Positions 53,965 to 62,949 of a DNA stretch of 64,000 bases are shown here, one piece after another. Source of the DNA: an uncultured Mailhella sp. (GTDB lineage Bacteria > Desulfobacterota > Desulfovibrionia > Desulfovibrionales > Desulfovibrionaceae); NCBI RefSeq assembly GCF_963931295.1, contig NZ_OZ007001.1, positions 2,049,137 through 2,113,136 of the forward strand. The letters run 5' to 3'. Position numbers and translations under genes: made by a program. Numbering within the stretch: position 1 is the stretch's first letter; every line of letters starts with the position of its first letter. The notes beneath the pieces are model-generated. The model did no database searches, was not told the origin of the DNA, and was given only the letters and a program-made list of their open reading frames with translations.

Positions 53965-55203
53965 ATGGTCAGATCGGCAGGAAAGAACGGCGGAACGCGC
54001 AGATCCGGCGGCGGACGCCGAGCCGGACGCGGCAGAGCGGTCGAAGCGGCGGCTGTGGAGACGACTCTTTCCGTTGACGAGAAGAGAAGAGCGATCGAAG
54101 AGACGCCTGCGGAGGCGTCCGCGGAAAAAGATCCGGGGGCCGGAAGCGATTCCGGGATCATGGAAGCTGCGGTCGCGAATGCCGACGATGCGCAGGCCGA
54201 GACTCGGGAGAGCTCGCCGGAGGTTGCCTCGGATGTGGTCTCGGACGCTGCGCCGAACGCCGTCTCGGACTCAGCCTCGGAAGGGGACGCGGCAAACGCC
54301 GTGCCGGACGCTGCGCCGAAGGTTGCGCCGTGCGAAGACGCCGTCGAAGCAGCAGCCTTGCCCGAAGGCACGGAACGCGCGTCGGAAGAGGCTGCGCTGC
54401 CGGATGCGGAAAAGGCTTTGGAAGAAACTTCCGAACAGCCTTCCACGGCATGCCGTCCTGAGCCTTCCGCCGGGGAACGCGTTCCCGGCGAGCTCGACAT
54501 GCTGCGCGGGGCGCTTTTTTCGGAAGATCTGGAACAGGCCGCCGTGGAGCAGATGTTTCAGTGGAAGAAGGAGCGCCCGCAGAGCGGCGCGGACGGCGAG
54601 GAAGAAACGGAGCTCTCCGGCGCGGCGCTGCTTGAAGCCGTGCATCACGGCCGTCATGTGGCGGCGCTTGCGCTGGCGCTGTTCGAGCCTCTTGCCCCGC
54701 GCTTTGCTCTGGACATGCGCTGGGCAAGAATGCTGGCGCAGGCCGCGCTGTGGCACGACCTCGGCTTTGCCGCGGGCGGACGCCGCCGCCATCACAAGCG
54801 CAGCATGGAAATCATCGAGGAAAACGTTTTTCTGTCGCTTTCCTTCGGGCTGACGGAGAATGAACGCCCGCTGGTCGCTCTGCTGGCCCGCTACCATCGC
54901 CGCGCCTGGCCGAGCATGAGGCATCGGCGTTTTGCCGCGCTCTGCCGCGAGGATCGCAAGGCGCTTCGCGCGGCATCCGCCATCCTCAGAATCGCCGACG
55001 CTCTGGATTACCGTCACAAGGGCGCGGTGGAAGAGGTGCGGGTGAGTCTTCGCCGTCACGCGGCGCGTCTGGTCTGCTTCGGCTCGGAACCCTGCAGCCG
55101 CGAATGCCGCCGCGCGCTGAAGAAGGGAGATCTTTTTGAAGACCTGTACGGCGGACGTCTGGAGGTCGCGCAGGGAAAGGAAGGAGACAGGGATGCCGGT
55201 TGA
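53965..55203 (+). CDS. HD-domain phosphohydrolase with low-complexity N-terminus
   Basis: A 412-residue protein between ppk1 and ppx. Residues 1 to about 175 are low-complexity, rich in Ala, Glu, Asp, Ser and Pro after a basic GlyArg-rich start (RRSGGGRRAGRGRA), and probably disordered. The C-terminal half is an HD domain: HHGRHVAALALALF, then WHDLGFAAGGRRRHHK (HD pair near residue 264) and LRIADALDYRHKG. This resembles the C-terminal HD part of Ppx/GppA proteins. It overlaps ppx by 11 bp. A role in polyphosphate or nucleotide hydrolysis is inferred from context. Confidence 0.7.
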   Translation: MVRSAGKNGGTRRSGGGRRAGRGRAVEAAAVETTLSVDEKRRAIEETPAEASAEKDPGAGSDSGIMEAAVANADDAQAETRESSPEVASDVVSDAAPNAVSDSASEGDAANAVPDAAPKVAPCEDAVEAAALPEGTERASEEAALPDAEKALEETSEQPSTACRPEPSAGERVPGELDMLRGALFSEDLEQAAVEQMFQWKKERPQSGADGEEETELSGAALLEAVHHGRHVAALALALFEPLAPRFALDMRWARMLAQAALWHDLGFAAGGRRRHHKRSMEIIEENVFLSLSFGLTENERPLVALLARYHRRAWPSMRHRRFAALCREDRKALRAASAILRIADALDYRHKGAVEEVRVSLRRHAARLVCFGSEPCSRECRRALKKGDLFEDLYGGRLEVAQGKEGDRDAG

Positions 55204-56755
55204 GAATCCTGCGGGCAGAGGGCGCACCGTCGCCATCATGGATCTGGGGTCGAACTCCCTGCGCATGATGATCGTCCGCATCGGTGAAAACCGCGTGACC
55301 AGCGTGCTCAATCAGGTGAAGCAGATGGTCAGGCTCGGCGAGGGCGCGTTCGGGGAACACAGGCTTCAGCCCGAACCCATGCGCCGCACCATTGCCGCGC
55401 TGCGCGGCTTTGCGGGCATGTGCCGTTCCTACGGCGTGGACGAGATTGTGGCGCTGGCCACCGCCGCCGTGCGCGACGCCGCCAACGGTCAGGAATTCAT
55501 GGACGAGGTGCGCCGGGAAACCGGCGTGGACTTCACGGTGATCTCCGGCAGGGAAGAGGCCCGTCTCATCTGCCGCGGGGTGTCGGTGGCGCTGGAACCC
55601 TTTGCCGGAAAGCGCATGTTCATCGACATCGGCGGCGGCAGCACCGAGCTTTCCGTGGCGGAAGGCTCGAACATTCTGGAACTGGAGTCGCTCAAGCTCG
55701 GCGCGGTGCGTCTGGCCGGGCTTTTCCCCGGTTCCGGCCCGGTGAGCTCCCAGTGCTACGCGGAAATGCAGAAGTACGTGCGCGATCACGCGGTGCTGCC
55801 CCTCCAGCGCATGGAGGCGCAGGCTCCGGGCGAGCTGGTGGGCAGTTCCGGCACCATTCAGAGCCTTGCGGAAATGGCCGTGGCCATGGCCCGGGACAGC
55901 GGGAAAAAAACGGGCGACACCGCGGAAATACTCAGCTACAGCTCGCTTAGGCGCGTGGTGAAGGCGCTTTGCGAACGCAACGAGGAAGAGCGCATGTCGC
56001 TGCCCGGCATGAATCCCCGCCGAACGGGCATACTTATTCAGGGCGCGGCCATTCTTCAGACCATCATGGAGGAGCTGGACTTCGATTCCGTGCGGGTGTC
56101 CGGCCGCGGACTGCGCGACGGCGCGCTGGCCGACTATCTGGAGCGGCTGTTTCCCGAAAAGGGGCGGCTTTCCGTGCGCGACGAGAGCGTGCTGCGTCTG
56201 GCGCGGCTGTGCCGCTTTGAAGAAACGCATTCCAGACACGTGGCAAAGCTTGCCCTCATGCTTTTCGATTCCGCCCGGGAACTCGGTCTGTACCGCGGCC
56301 CCGCGCGCATGCGCGAGCTGCTGCACTACGCGGGACTGCTGCACGATATCGGCATCTTCATTTCCTTTACTAAGCACAACGTTCACAGCCACTACCTCAT
56401 CCAGAACAGCGAGATGCTCGGCTTTACGCAGAAGGAAGTGTCGCTCATGGCCGCGCTGGCGCTGTTTCACCGCTACGGCTATTCCCGCAAGGACAAGGTC
56501 TGCGCCGCACTTGCCGAAGACTGGCAGGAGCACGCGAGATATCTTTCGCTGTTTCTGTCCCTGGCGGAAGCCATGGACAAGAGTCACCGGCAGGCCGTGG
56601 TGTCCGCATCGTTCGTCCGGCGCGCTCAGGGGCTTGCGCTCGTCATGCGCGCCACGGCGCCCTGTCCCGTGGAGCAGGAGCGGATCAAGCGCTGCCTCAA
56701 GGCGCTGGAAAAGTGCTTCGGCAAAACGGACATGGTGTGGGAAGCCTCATCGTAG
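55193..56755 (+). CDS. ppx: Exopolyphosphatase/guanosine pentaphosphatase (Ppx/GppA)
   Basis: A 520-residue Ppx/GppA. The actin-like ATPase-fold N-terminus has VAIMDLGSNSLRMMIV and the phosphate loop IDIGGGSTELSV, and an HD-type C-terminal domain has LLHDIGIFISFTKHN. It releases terminal phosphate from polyphosphate or pppGpp. The start at 55193 has AAGGAG 6 bp upstream and lies inside the end of the HD gene, implying translational coupling. Last gene of the phosphate/polyphosphate operon. Confidence 0.92.
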   Translation: MPVENPAGRGRTVAIMDLGSNSLRMMIVRIGENRVTSVLNQVKQMVRLGEGAFGEHRLQPEPMRRTIAALRGFAGMCRSYGVDEIVALATAAVRDAANGQEFMDEVRRETGVDFTVISGREEARLICRGVSVALEPFAGKRMFIDIGGGSTELSVAEGSNILELESLKLGAVRLAGLFPGSGPVSSQCYAEMQKYVRDHAVLPLQRMEAQAPGELVGSSGTIQSLAEMAVAMARDSGKKTGDTAEILSYSSLRRVVKALCERNEEERMSLPGMNPRRTGILIQGAAILQTIMEELDFDSVRVSGRGLRDGALADYLERLFPEKGRLSVRDESVLRLARLCRFEETHSRHVAKLALMLFDSARELGLYRGPARMRELLHYAGLLHDIGIFISFTKHNVHSHYLIQNSEMLGFTQKEVSLMAALALFHRYGYSRKDKVCAALAEDWQEHARYLSLFLSLAEAMDKSHRQAVVSASFVRRAQGLALVMRATAPCPVEQERIKRCLKALEKCFGKTDMVWEASS

Positions 56756-56965
56756 CGGAAAAATTTTTTCGCTGTGGGGCGGAGTCGTCGAAAGGCGGCT
56801 CCGCCCTTTCTCGTCCGGCGTTCCGGCACGGGAAGGGCGCGGAAGATTTTCGGAACTTGTGACGGCGATTCTGGACATTGCCCGGAAAGTGATTAACCTT
56901 GCTGGGAAACCAGACGAAAACGCGAAGACGACCGTTGCCGACTTCGCATTATCAGGAGTACAACC

Positions 56966-57802
56966 ATGTGGGAATATACCGAGACTGTCCGTGACCACTT
57001 CCTGCATCCCCGCAACGCGGGCGTGCTTGAAGACGCCAATGTCATCGGCGAGGCTGGCAGCCTTGCCTGCGGCGACGCTCTGAAGCTCATGCTCAAGGTC
57101 AACGATCAGGGCATCATCGAAGACGTCAAGTTCCAGACCTTCGGCTGCGCGAGCGCCATTGCTTCGAGCTCCGCGCTGACCGAGCTCATCAAGGGCAAGC
57201 ACATGGACGAGGCCGCCAAGCTCACGAACAAGGAAATCGCCGCGTATCTCGGCGGTCTTCCCAAGGAAAAGATGCACTGCTCCGTCATGGGCGAAGAGGC
57301 CCTGGAAGACGCCGTCCGTCACTGGAAGGGACTTCCCTCCAAGGCGAAGGAGGAAGAAGGCCGTCTCGTGTGCAAGTGCTTCGGCGTGACGGATCTGCAG
57401 ATCATCAAGGTGGCCAGGGAAAACAACCTCACCACGGTGGAGGAAGTCACCGACTTCATCAAGGCCGGCGGCGCCTGCGGCAGCTGCAAGGACGACATTC
57501 AGTCCATTCTCGACAAGCTGCACGCCATGGAAAAGCCGCTTGAGGAAATCCGCCCCGTGCCCCGCATGACCAACGTGCAGCGCATGCAGAAGGTCATGAC
57601 CATTATTAATGAAGACATTGCTCCGCGCCTCGCCCTTGACGGCGGCACCATCGAGCTTGTGGATGTGGACGGAACCACCGTTGTGGTGGCTCTGCGCGGC
57701 GCCTGTTCCGGTTGCTCTGCCAGCCAGCTGACGCTGAAGAACCTGGTGGAAAAGACGCTGCGCGAGCAGGTGGATCCCGCCATCAATGTTGTGGAGGCGT
57801 AA
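56966..57802 (+). CDS. nifU: NifU-type Fe-S cluster scaffold (three-domain)
   Basis: A 278-residue full-length NifU. The N-terminal IscU domain has conserved cysteines in LACGDALKL, FGCASAIA and KMHCSVMG. The central [2Fe-2S] BFD-like domain has CKCFGVTD...ACGSCKDD, and the C-terminal NifU domain has GACSGCSASQLTL. It assembles clusters with NifS, encoded next with no gap. In this lineage nifU-nifS serves general Fe-S assembly rather than nitrogenase alone. No nif structural genes are in the window. Confidence 0.95.
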   Translation: MWEYTETVRDHFLHPRNAGVLEDANVIGEAGSLACGDALKLMLKVNDQGIIEDVKFQTFGCASAIASSSALTELIKGKHMDEAAKLTNKEIAAYLGGLPKEKMHCSVMGEEALEDAVRHWKGLPSKAKEEEGRLVCKCFGVTDLQIIKVARENNLTTVEEVTDFIKAGGACGSCKDDIQSILDKLHAMEKPLEEIRPVPRMTNVQRMQKVMTIINEDIAPRLALDGGTIELVDVDGTTVVVALRGACSGCSASQLTLKNLVEKTLREQVDPAINVVEA

Positions 57803-57803
57803 C

Positions 57804-58982
57804 ATGGCCGACCGTACTGATGTGATTTATCTTGACAACAACGCCACCACGCGGGTTGCTCCCGAAGTGGTGGAAGCCATGATGCCCGCCTTCGGCCCGC
57901 TTTACGGCAACGCTTCCAGCATGCACACCTTCGGCGGCCAGATGGGCCACTACATCCAGAAGGCCCGCGAGCAGGTGGCCGGCATTCTCAATGCGGATCC
58001 GGAAGAGATCGTCTTCACTTCCTGCGGTTCCGAGTCCGACAACTCCGCCTGGTATTCCGCCACGGAAACCCAGCCGGAAAAGCGGCACGTCATCACCACC
58101 AAGGTGGAACATTCCGCGGTGCTGGCCTACGGTCACTACCTTGAGGACAAGGGCTACGAAGTGACCTGGCTCGGTGTGGACGACAAGGGCCGTCTCGACC
58201 TTGAGGAACTCGACCGCGCCATCCGTCCGGACACGGCGCTCGTGTCCATGATGTTCGCCAACAACGAAACCGGCACCGTCTTCCCCATCGCGGACGTGGC
58301 CAGAATCGTGAAGTCTCACGGCGTGCAGCTTCATGTGGACGCCGTGCAGGCCGTGGGCAAGGAAATCATCGACCTCAAGAAGCTGCCCATCGACTATCTG
58401 GCGCTTTCCGGCCACAAGCTGCATGCCCCCAAGGGCATCGGCGCGCTGTACATCCGTCGCGGCACGCGCTTCCGTCCCTACCTCAAGGGCGGTCATCAGG
58501 AACGCGGCCGTCGCGCAGGCACGGAAAACGTGCCCTACATCATCGGTCTCGGCAAGGCCTGCGAGCTCGCCGCGGCCAATATGGAAAAGGAACGCACCCA
58601 GGTCGCCGCGCTGCGCGATCGCCTGCAGGCCGGACTTCTGGCCGCCATTCCGCACTGCAAGATCAACGGCGATCAGGAACACCGCCTGCCCAACACGCTG
58701 AACATCTCCTTTGAAGGCGTGGAAGGCGAGGCCCTGCTGCTCCAGCTCGATCAGTACGGCATCTGCGCAAGCTCCGGTTCCGCCTGCACCTCCGGCAGCC
58801 TCGAACCTTCCCACGTGCTGCGCGCCATGGGCGTTCCGTTCAACTACGCCCACGGCTCCGTGCGCTTCAGCCTGAGCCGCTACAACACCGAAGCCGAAAT
58901 CGACCGCGTGATCGAAGTGATGCCCAACATCGTGAGCGAACTGCGCAAGATTTCGCCCTTTGCGAGCTTTCTGAAGAACTAG
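57804..58982 (+). CDS. nifS: Cysteine desulfurase NifS
   Basis: A 392-residue class I PLP enzyme. YLDNNATTR opens the protein, the PLP Lys is K206 in LSGHKLHAPKG, and the sulfur-carrying Cys is in CASSGSACTSGSLEPSHVL near residue 326. It strips sulfur from cysteine for NifU. The start MADRTDVIYL was chosen at 57804, 2 bp after nifU, with GGAGG in the end of that gene. A terminator follows. Confidence 0.97.
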   Translation: MADRTDVIYLDNNATTRVAPEVVEAMMPAFGPLYGNASSMHTFGGQMGHYIQKAREQVAGILNADPEEIVFTSCGSESDNSAWYSATETQPEKRHVITTKVEHSAVLAYGHYLEDKGYEVTWLGVDDKGRLDLEELDRAIRPDTALVSMMFANNETGTVFPIADVARIVKSHGVQLHVDAVQAVGKEIIDLKKLPIDYLALSGHKLHAPKGIGALYIRRGTRFRPYLKGGHQERGRRAGTENVPYIIGLGKACELAAANMEKERTQVAALRDRLQAGLLAAIPHCKINGDQEHRLPNTLNISFEGVEGEALLLQLDQYGICASSGSACTSGSLEPSHVLRAMGVPFNYAHGSVRFSLSRYNTEAEIDRVIEVMPNIVSELRKISPFASFLKN

Positions 58983-59022
58983 AAAACGAAGTCTGCCTTG
59001 CAGGCCTCGCTTTTGAATGACA

Positions 59023-59062
59023 AAGACCCGTTTCCTCTCGTGGGAAGCGGGTCTTTTTTTTC
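59023..59062. terminator. Terminator after nifS
   Basis: AAAGACCCG-TTTCC pairs with GGGAA-GCGGGTCTTT and eight T follow. It also lies downstream of the convergent hydrogenase gene. Confidence 0.88.
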
Positions 59063-59136
59063 GATGAGGCGAAGAAGAAAAGGGCCGGGAGTCTTCCCGG
59101 CCCTTCAATGTTCGTCGCTGGTTCAGATCACCGGAC

Positions 59137-60831
59137 TCAGTGGCCGCCCATGTTCCGATGCAGCAGCTCGTGCTCCCTGCCCTTGAGCAGCGTGGCGTAG
59201 AGCGTGTCGAGCAGGGGGTTCTCGTTGGTTTTCTTGATCTGCATGTTGATGTCCGTTTCGTACAGGGAATCGCGACGGGCCCGGAACATGCTGCCCGAGG
59301 AGGAAACCGGCTGGCCGCCGCCCATGATGCAGCCGCCGGGGCAGGCCATGAATTCCACGAAGTCGTAGCTTTTTTCGCCGTTGCGGATGGCGTTCAGCAC
59401 CGTGTCGGCGTTGCGCAGACCGCTCACCACGGCCGCGCGGATGTCCCTGCCGTTGTGATGGAAGGAAAATTCCCGTATGCCCCGCTCTTCGCGCACGCCC
59501 ACGCGCTTGAGCTCGTCGAGCTTCTGACGGTTGTGCCCCGCAATGAAGTTGCGCAGCACGGCCTCGGTGACGCCGCCGCTCGCGCCGAAAATGAGGCCCG
59601 CGCCCGAGGTGATGCCGAAGGGCATGTCGGCGGCGTCCTTGTCCGCGCCGTTCAGGTTGAGCCCGTAGCTCTGAATCATGCCGATGAGCTCTTCCGTGGT
59701 GAGCACGAAGTCCACGTCCTGGCGGCCGTTGGTGCGCGATTCTGGCCGGAGAATTTCGTCCTTCTTGGCCGTGCAGGGCATGATGGCCACGGAAACGAGA
59801 CGGCGCCCCTGTTCGTCGGGCTTTTCGTCGTCCCAGGCGCGCAGCACTGCGCCGAACATCTGCATGGGCGAGCGGCAGGTGGACAGATTGGGAATGAAGT
59901 CCGGATGCCGTTTTTCGCAGAAGCGCACCCAGGCGGGGCAGCAGCTCGTGAAGAGCGGCAGCTTTTCTCCCGAGGCGAGGCGTTTTTCGAGTTCGCGGCT
60001 TTCCTCGGTCACGGTGAGATCCGCGCCGAAGGCGGTGTCGTACACTTCCTCGAAGCCGAGGCGGTGCATCACCGTGACGAGGCGGTTCATGACGTTCTTG
60101 CCGGCGGGAAAGCCGAATCTGTCGCCGATGGCCGTGCGCACGGCCGGAGCCACCTGCGCGACCACCTTGTTTTTCGGATCGGCAAGGGCCGCCCACACCT
60201 GATCCACGGTGCTCTTGATGGAAATGGCTCCCGTGGGGCAGACCACGCGGCACTGACCGCAGCCTACGCAGTCGGTTTCGGCGAGGCGGCGGTTGTAGGC
60301 GGGAGTGACCAGAGTGGCCACGCCCTTGCCGGCGAAGTCGAGGGCGTCCACGGACTGAATGTTGTCGCACATGCGCACGCAGTCGCCGCAGAGTATGCAC
60401 TTGCTCGGCGTGCGCACGATGCAGTTGGAACTGTTGTCCACCTCGTGATGTTCCTGCGCGCTCTTGAAGCGTATGTTGCGCACGCCCATGCGTTCGGCGA
60501 GGTTCTGGAGGTGGCAGTCGCCGTTCTTGTTGCACACGGTGCAGTCGCGGTCGTGGGAGGCGAGCAGCAGTTCGAGCAGGGTGCGGCGATACTGTCTCAG
60601 TTCCGGCGTGTTGGTCTGAATGTTCATGCCGTCGCGCGGGCGCACCGTGCAGGAAGCGAAATAGCGGCCTTCGTCGTCCTTGACCGTGCAGAGACGGCAG
60701 GCGCCGTACACGGAAAGTTCCGAAACGTAGCAGAGCGTGGGCAGATCGATGCCCGCGTTGCGTATGACCGTCAGCACATTGGTTTCATCGGTGAATTCGA
60801 CGCGGATGCCGTCGATGATCATGCTGCCCAT
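59137..60831 (-). CDS. [FeFe] hydrogenase, catalytic subunit (HndD-like)
   Basis: A 564-residue group A3-type catalytic subunit. N-terminal [2Fe-2S] domain (C34, C45, C48 and C61), His-cluster HDRDC...C...C (93-106) and two [4Fe-4S] clusters (CILCGDC from 145 and CVGCGQC from 188) feed the H-cluster. H-cluster motifs are L1 TSCCPAW (295-301), L2 MPCTAKKDE (351-359) and L3 EFMACPGGCIMGGG (493-506). A C-terminal small-subunit-like segment follows. It oxidises or makes hydrogen in the cytoplasm. The start at 60831 is 2 bp from the stop of the iron-sulfur gene upstream. The usual NAD(P) partner is truncated here. Confidence 0.95.
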   Translation of the reverse strand: MGSMIIDGIRVEFTDETNVLTVIRNAGIDLPTLCYVSELSVYGACRLCTVKDDEGRYFASCTVRPRDGMNIQTNTPELRQYRRTLLELLLASHDRDCTVCNKNGDCHLQNLAERMGVRNIRFKSAQEHHEVDNSSNCIVRTPSKCILCGDCVRMCDNIQSVDALDFAGKGVATLVTPAYNRRLAETDCVGCGQCRVVCPTGAISIKSTVDQVWAALADPKNKVVAQVAPAVRTAIGDRFGFPAGKNVMNRLVTVMHRLGFEEVYDTAFGADLTVTEESRELEKRLASGEKLPLFTSCCPAWVRFCEKRHPDFIPNLSTCRSPMQMFGAVLRAWDDEKPDEQGRRLVSVAIMPCTAKKDEILRPESRTNGRQDVDFVLTTEELIGMIQSYGLNLNGADKDAADMPFGITSGAGLIFGASGGVTEAVLRNFIAGHNRQKLDELKRVGVREERGIREFSFHHNGRDIRAAVVSGLRNADTVLNAIRNGEKSYDFVEFMACPGGCIMGGGQPVSSSGSMFRARRDSLYETDINMQIKKTNENPLLDTLYATLLKGREHELLHRNMGGH

Positions 60832-60833
60832 GG

Positions 60834-61325
60834 TTAGTCCTTGATGGAAATGGCGCCGAACTTGCAGTTCATCATGCAGGTGCCGCACTTGATGCAGATT
60901 TCATGGTTGATGACGAAGGGCTGCTTCACCACGCCGGTGATGGCGTGTACGGGGCAGATGCGCGCGCAGCGGGAACAGCCCTTGCAGCGTTTGGGATCGA
61001 TGTCGAAAAAGATCAGTTCCTGATAGGGGCCGGGCAGGTACTCTTCGATGACGCGTTCCTCGCCGCCCTGATGCTCCAGTACGGAGAGCACCTGCCGCGC
61101 GATGCTCTTGCCGAGACCGCAGCGGGCGGTGTGATCGATGAGCGTTCCGAGCTCCGTGAGCAGGGCCAGGTCTTCCGGGGAGGGGGAGGGAAGAGGAGAA
61201 TCGGAGAGAATCTGCTGCATCTGCCTTGTGCCTTCCCGGCAGGAAATGCATTTGCCGCAGCACTGATCGCTGGTGAATTTTTCAAGAACGGCCAGAGCCT
61301 TCTGAGTTTCCGGTGACTTTTCCAT
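60834..61325 (-). CDS. Short NuoF/HndC-like iron-sulfur protein without the flavin domain
   Basis: A 163-residue protein containing only the C-terminal portion of NuoF/HndC: the N3-type cluster cysteines C23, C26, C29 and C69 in CCGKCISCREGTRQM and ARCGLGKS, then two [4Fe-4S] clusters (C114-x2-C-x2-C-x3-C124 and C144-x2-C-x2-C-x3-C154). The FMN and NADH-binding Rossmann part that normally makes up two thirds of the protein is absent, and no flavin gene is adjacent. ATG 61325 opens a protein that begins directly in the Fe-S domain. It probably passes electrons between the hydrogenase and another carrier. Confidence 0.85.
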   Translation of the reverse strand: MEKSPETQKALAVLEKFTSDQCCGKCISCREGTRQMQQILSDSPLPSPSPEDLALLTELGTLIDHTARCGLGKSIARQVLSVLEHQGGEERVIEEYLPGPYQELIFFDIDPKRCKGCSRCARICPVHAITGVVKQPFVINHEICIKCGTCMMNCKFGAISIKD

Positions 61326-61649
61326 GATGCGTCCGAAAGAAGTGAAAGAATGATGACGGCGGAGCCGCTTCGGCGCGGAAACGGCCGGCAGTGTCGCCGG
61401 CGTTCCTGAATGTTTCTGCCGTCGTGCGGCGTCCGATATCCTCAGGGTGTAGCCGGGCGAGGCGGGCCTTGTAAAGCCTGCGCCCATTGTTCCGGAATGG
61501 AACAAGATGATTTTTCTCCTCGCGGCGCAAAAAACGTGCGCTCGTGTGCGCCGTTCCCGCTTGACGCAGGAATTCCCTGTCGTTACAGATGGATATTATG
61601 TGGACTGTCAGCCGCGCGTTTGTCGCGGCATCCTTCGGGAGAAGAGCAT
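61326..61649. promoter_or_regulatory. Divergent region before the hydrogenase and SWIM genes
   Basis: About 320 bp without a supported gene. The minus-strand frame of the iron-sulfur gene stays open to 61505 but has no NuoF sequence there, so the flavin domain is not merely hidden. Promoters in both directions are expected but not identified. Confidence 0.45.
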
Positions 61650-62939
61650 ATGGACATCACGGTGGACGCTGTACTTGCCCTGGCTCCGGACGACGCATCC
61701 GTCAAGGCTGCGCGCTCTCTGGCCTCGCCCGGCAAATGGCAGACGCTCGGCTTTGACGAGGCTTCCGCATGGGGGCTCTGTCAGGGAAGCGGATCAAAAC
61801 CCTATCAGACGAAGGTGGACCTTTCGGGGCCTGCGTGTTCGTGTTCCTGCCCGAGCCGCAAGATTCCCTGCAAGCACGCGCTGGCGCTGCTTCTGCTTCT
61901 GGCGCAGCAGAAGGGCGCGTTTGCGGAGGGCGGCCGTCCCGACTGGGTGAGCGAGTGGCTGGAAGGCAGGCAGCAGCGGGCCGCGAAAAAGGAAGCGGGA
62001 GCGAGCGCCAAAAAGAGCGCCGCGCCTTCTGCCAAAAAGGAAGCCGCGAGGCTTGAGCGCATGCGCGCGGGACTCGACGAGCTTGTCCGCTGGATGAACG
62101 ATCAGGTGCGTCAGGGCCTGTCGTCTCTTTCCGGGCGCTACGACGAGTGGAACCGGCTGGCCGCCCGCATGGTGGACGCGCAGATGCCCGGCGTGGCCGC
62201 GAGGGTGAGGGAGCTTTCCGCACTGACGGACGCAGGCGACGACTGGCCCGCCGAAATGCTCGGCCGCATGGGCGAGCTTCAGCTGCTGGCGGAGGCGTTT
62301 TCCCGCATGGACAGCCTTTCTCCGGCCGAGCAGGCCGACGTGCGCGCCGCGCTGGGCCTTCTTCCCGACAAGGGGGCCGTGCTTGCCGGAAACGATGCGG
62401 TTGCCGACGTGTGGAGCGTCATGGGCGTGAGCGTGGCCGAAGAGGACAGGCTGTGGCGTCGCCGGGTGTGGCTTTACGGGAAGCAGAGCGGGCGCACGGC
62501 GCTGGTTCTGGATTTTTCTCACGGCTCCCGTTCGTTTGAGCCGGTCTTTCTGCCGGGTGATCATGTGCGCATGACGCTTGCCTTCTATCCCGGAGCGTCT
62601 CCGCTTCGGGCCGTGGCGGCAGGCGATCTTGTGCCCGAGCCCGGCGGAGCGCTGCCGCAGCGCACGCTCGACGAGGCGCTTTCCGACATGGCCGCGCGCG
62701 TGGCGGCCAATCCGTGGCAGAGGCCGCTGCCGCTGTTTTTCGGCGGCGCGAAACTGACGCGTTCAGAGAGCGGCTGGCAGCTTGCGTGCGAGGGCAATCG
62801 GCTGATTCCTCTGGTTCTCGACGACGCCGCGGCCTGGAACATGCTGGCCGCATGCGGTGGACGCCCGCTTTTTGTCTGCGGCGAGTGGAGCGGCGGCGCG
62901 CTGGTTCCGGCGGGTGTTTTTCCTCAGACGGCATCGTAG
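61650..62939 (+). CDS. SWIM zinc-finger protein
   Basis: A 429-residue protein with a SWIM motif near residues 65-80 (CSCSCPSRKIPCKHALAL, CxCxnCxH). A basic Lys/Ala-rich linker (about 105-130) and a helical DUF-type C-terminal region follow. GGGAGAA precedes the ATG at 61650. It runs into a DUF5691 gene 10 bp later. SWIM and DUF5691 genes often travel with MoxR-type AAA and VWA-domain proteins, which would lie beyond the window. Function is unknown; DNA or protein binding through zinc is inferred. Confidence 0.85.
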   Translation: MDITVDAVLALAPDDASVKAARSLASPGKWQTLGFDEASAWGLCQGSGSKPYQTKVDLSGPACSCSCPSRKIPCKHALALLLLLAQQKGAFAEGGRPDWVSEWLEGRQQRAAKKEAGASAKKSAAPSAKKEAARLERMRAGLDELVRWMNDQVRQGLSSLSGRYDEWNRLAARMVDAQMPGVAARVRELSALTDAGDDWPAEMLGRMGELQLLAEAFSRMDSLSPAEQADVRAALGLLPDKGAVLAGNDAVADVWSVMGVSVAEEDRLWRRRVWLYGKQSGRTALVLDFSHGSRSFEPVFLPGDHVRMTLAFYPGASPLRAVAAGDLVPEPGGALPQRTLDEALSDMAARVAANPWQRPLPLFFGGAKLTRSESGWQLACEGNRLIPLVLDDAAAWNMLAACGGRPLFVCGEWSGGALVPAGVFPQTAS

Positions 62940-62949
62940 GGGAGGCATC

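Noticed and set aside
56966..58982. nifU-nifS as evidence for nitrogen fixation.
   Set aside because: No nitrogenase genes are present, and NifU/NifS serve general Fe-S assembly in this lineage.
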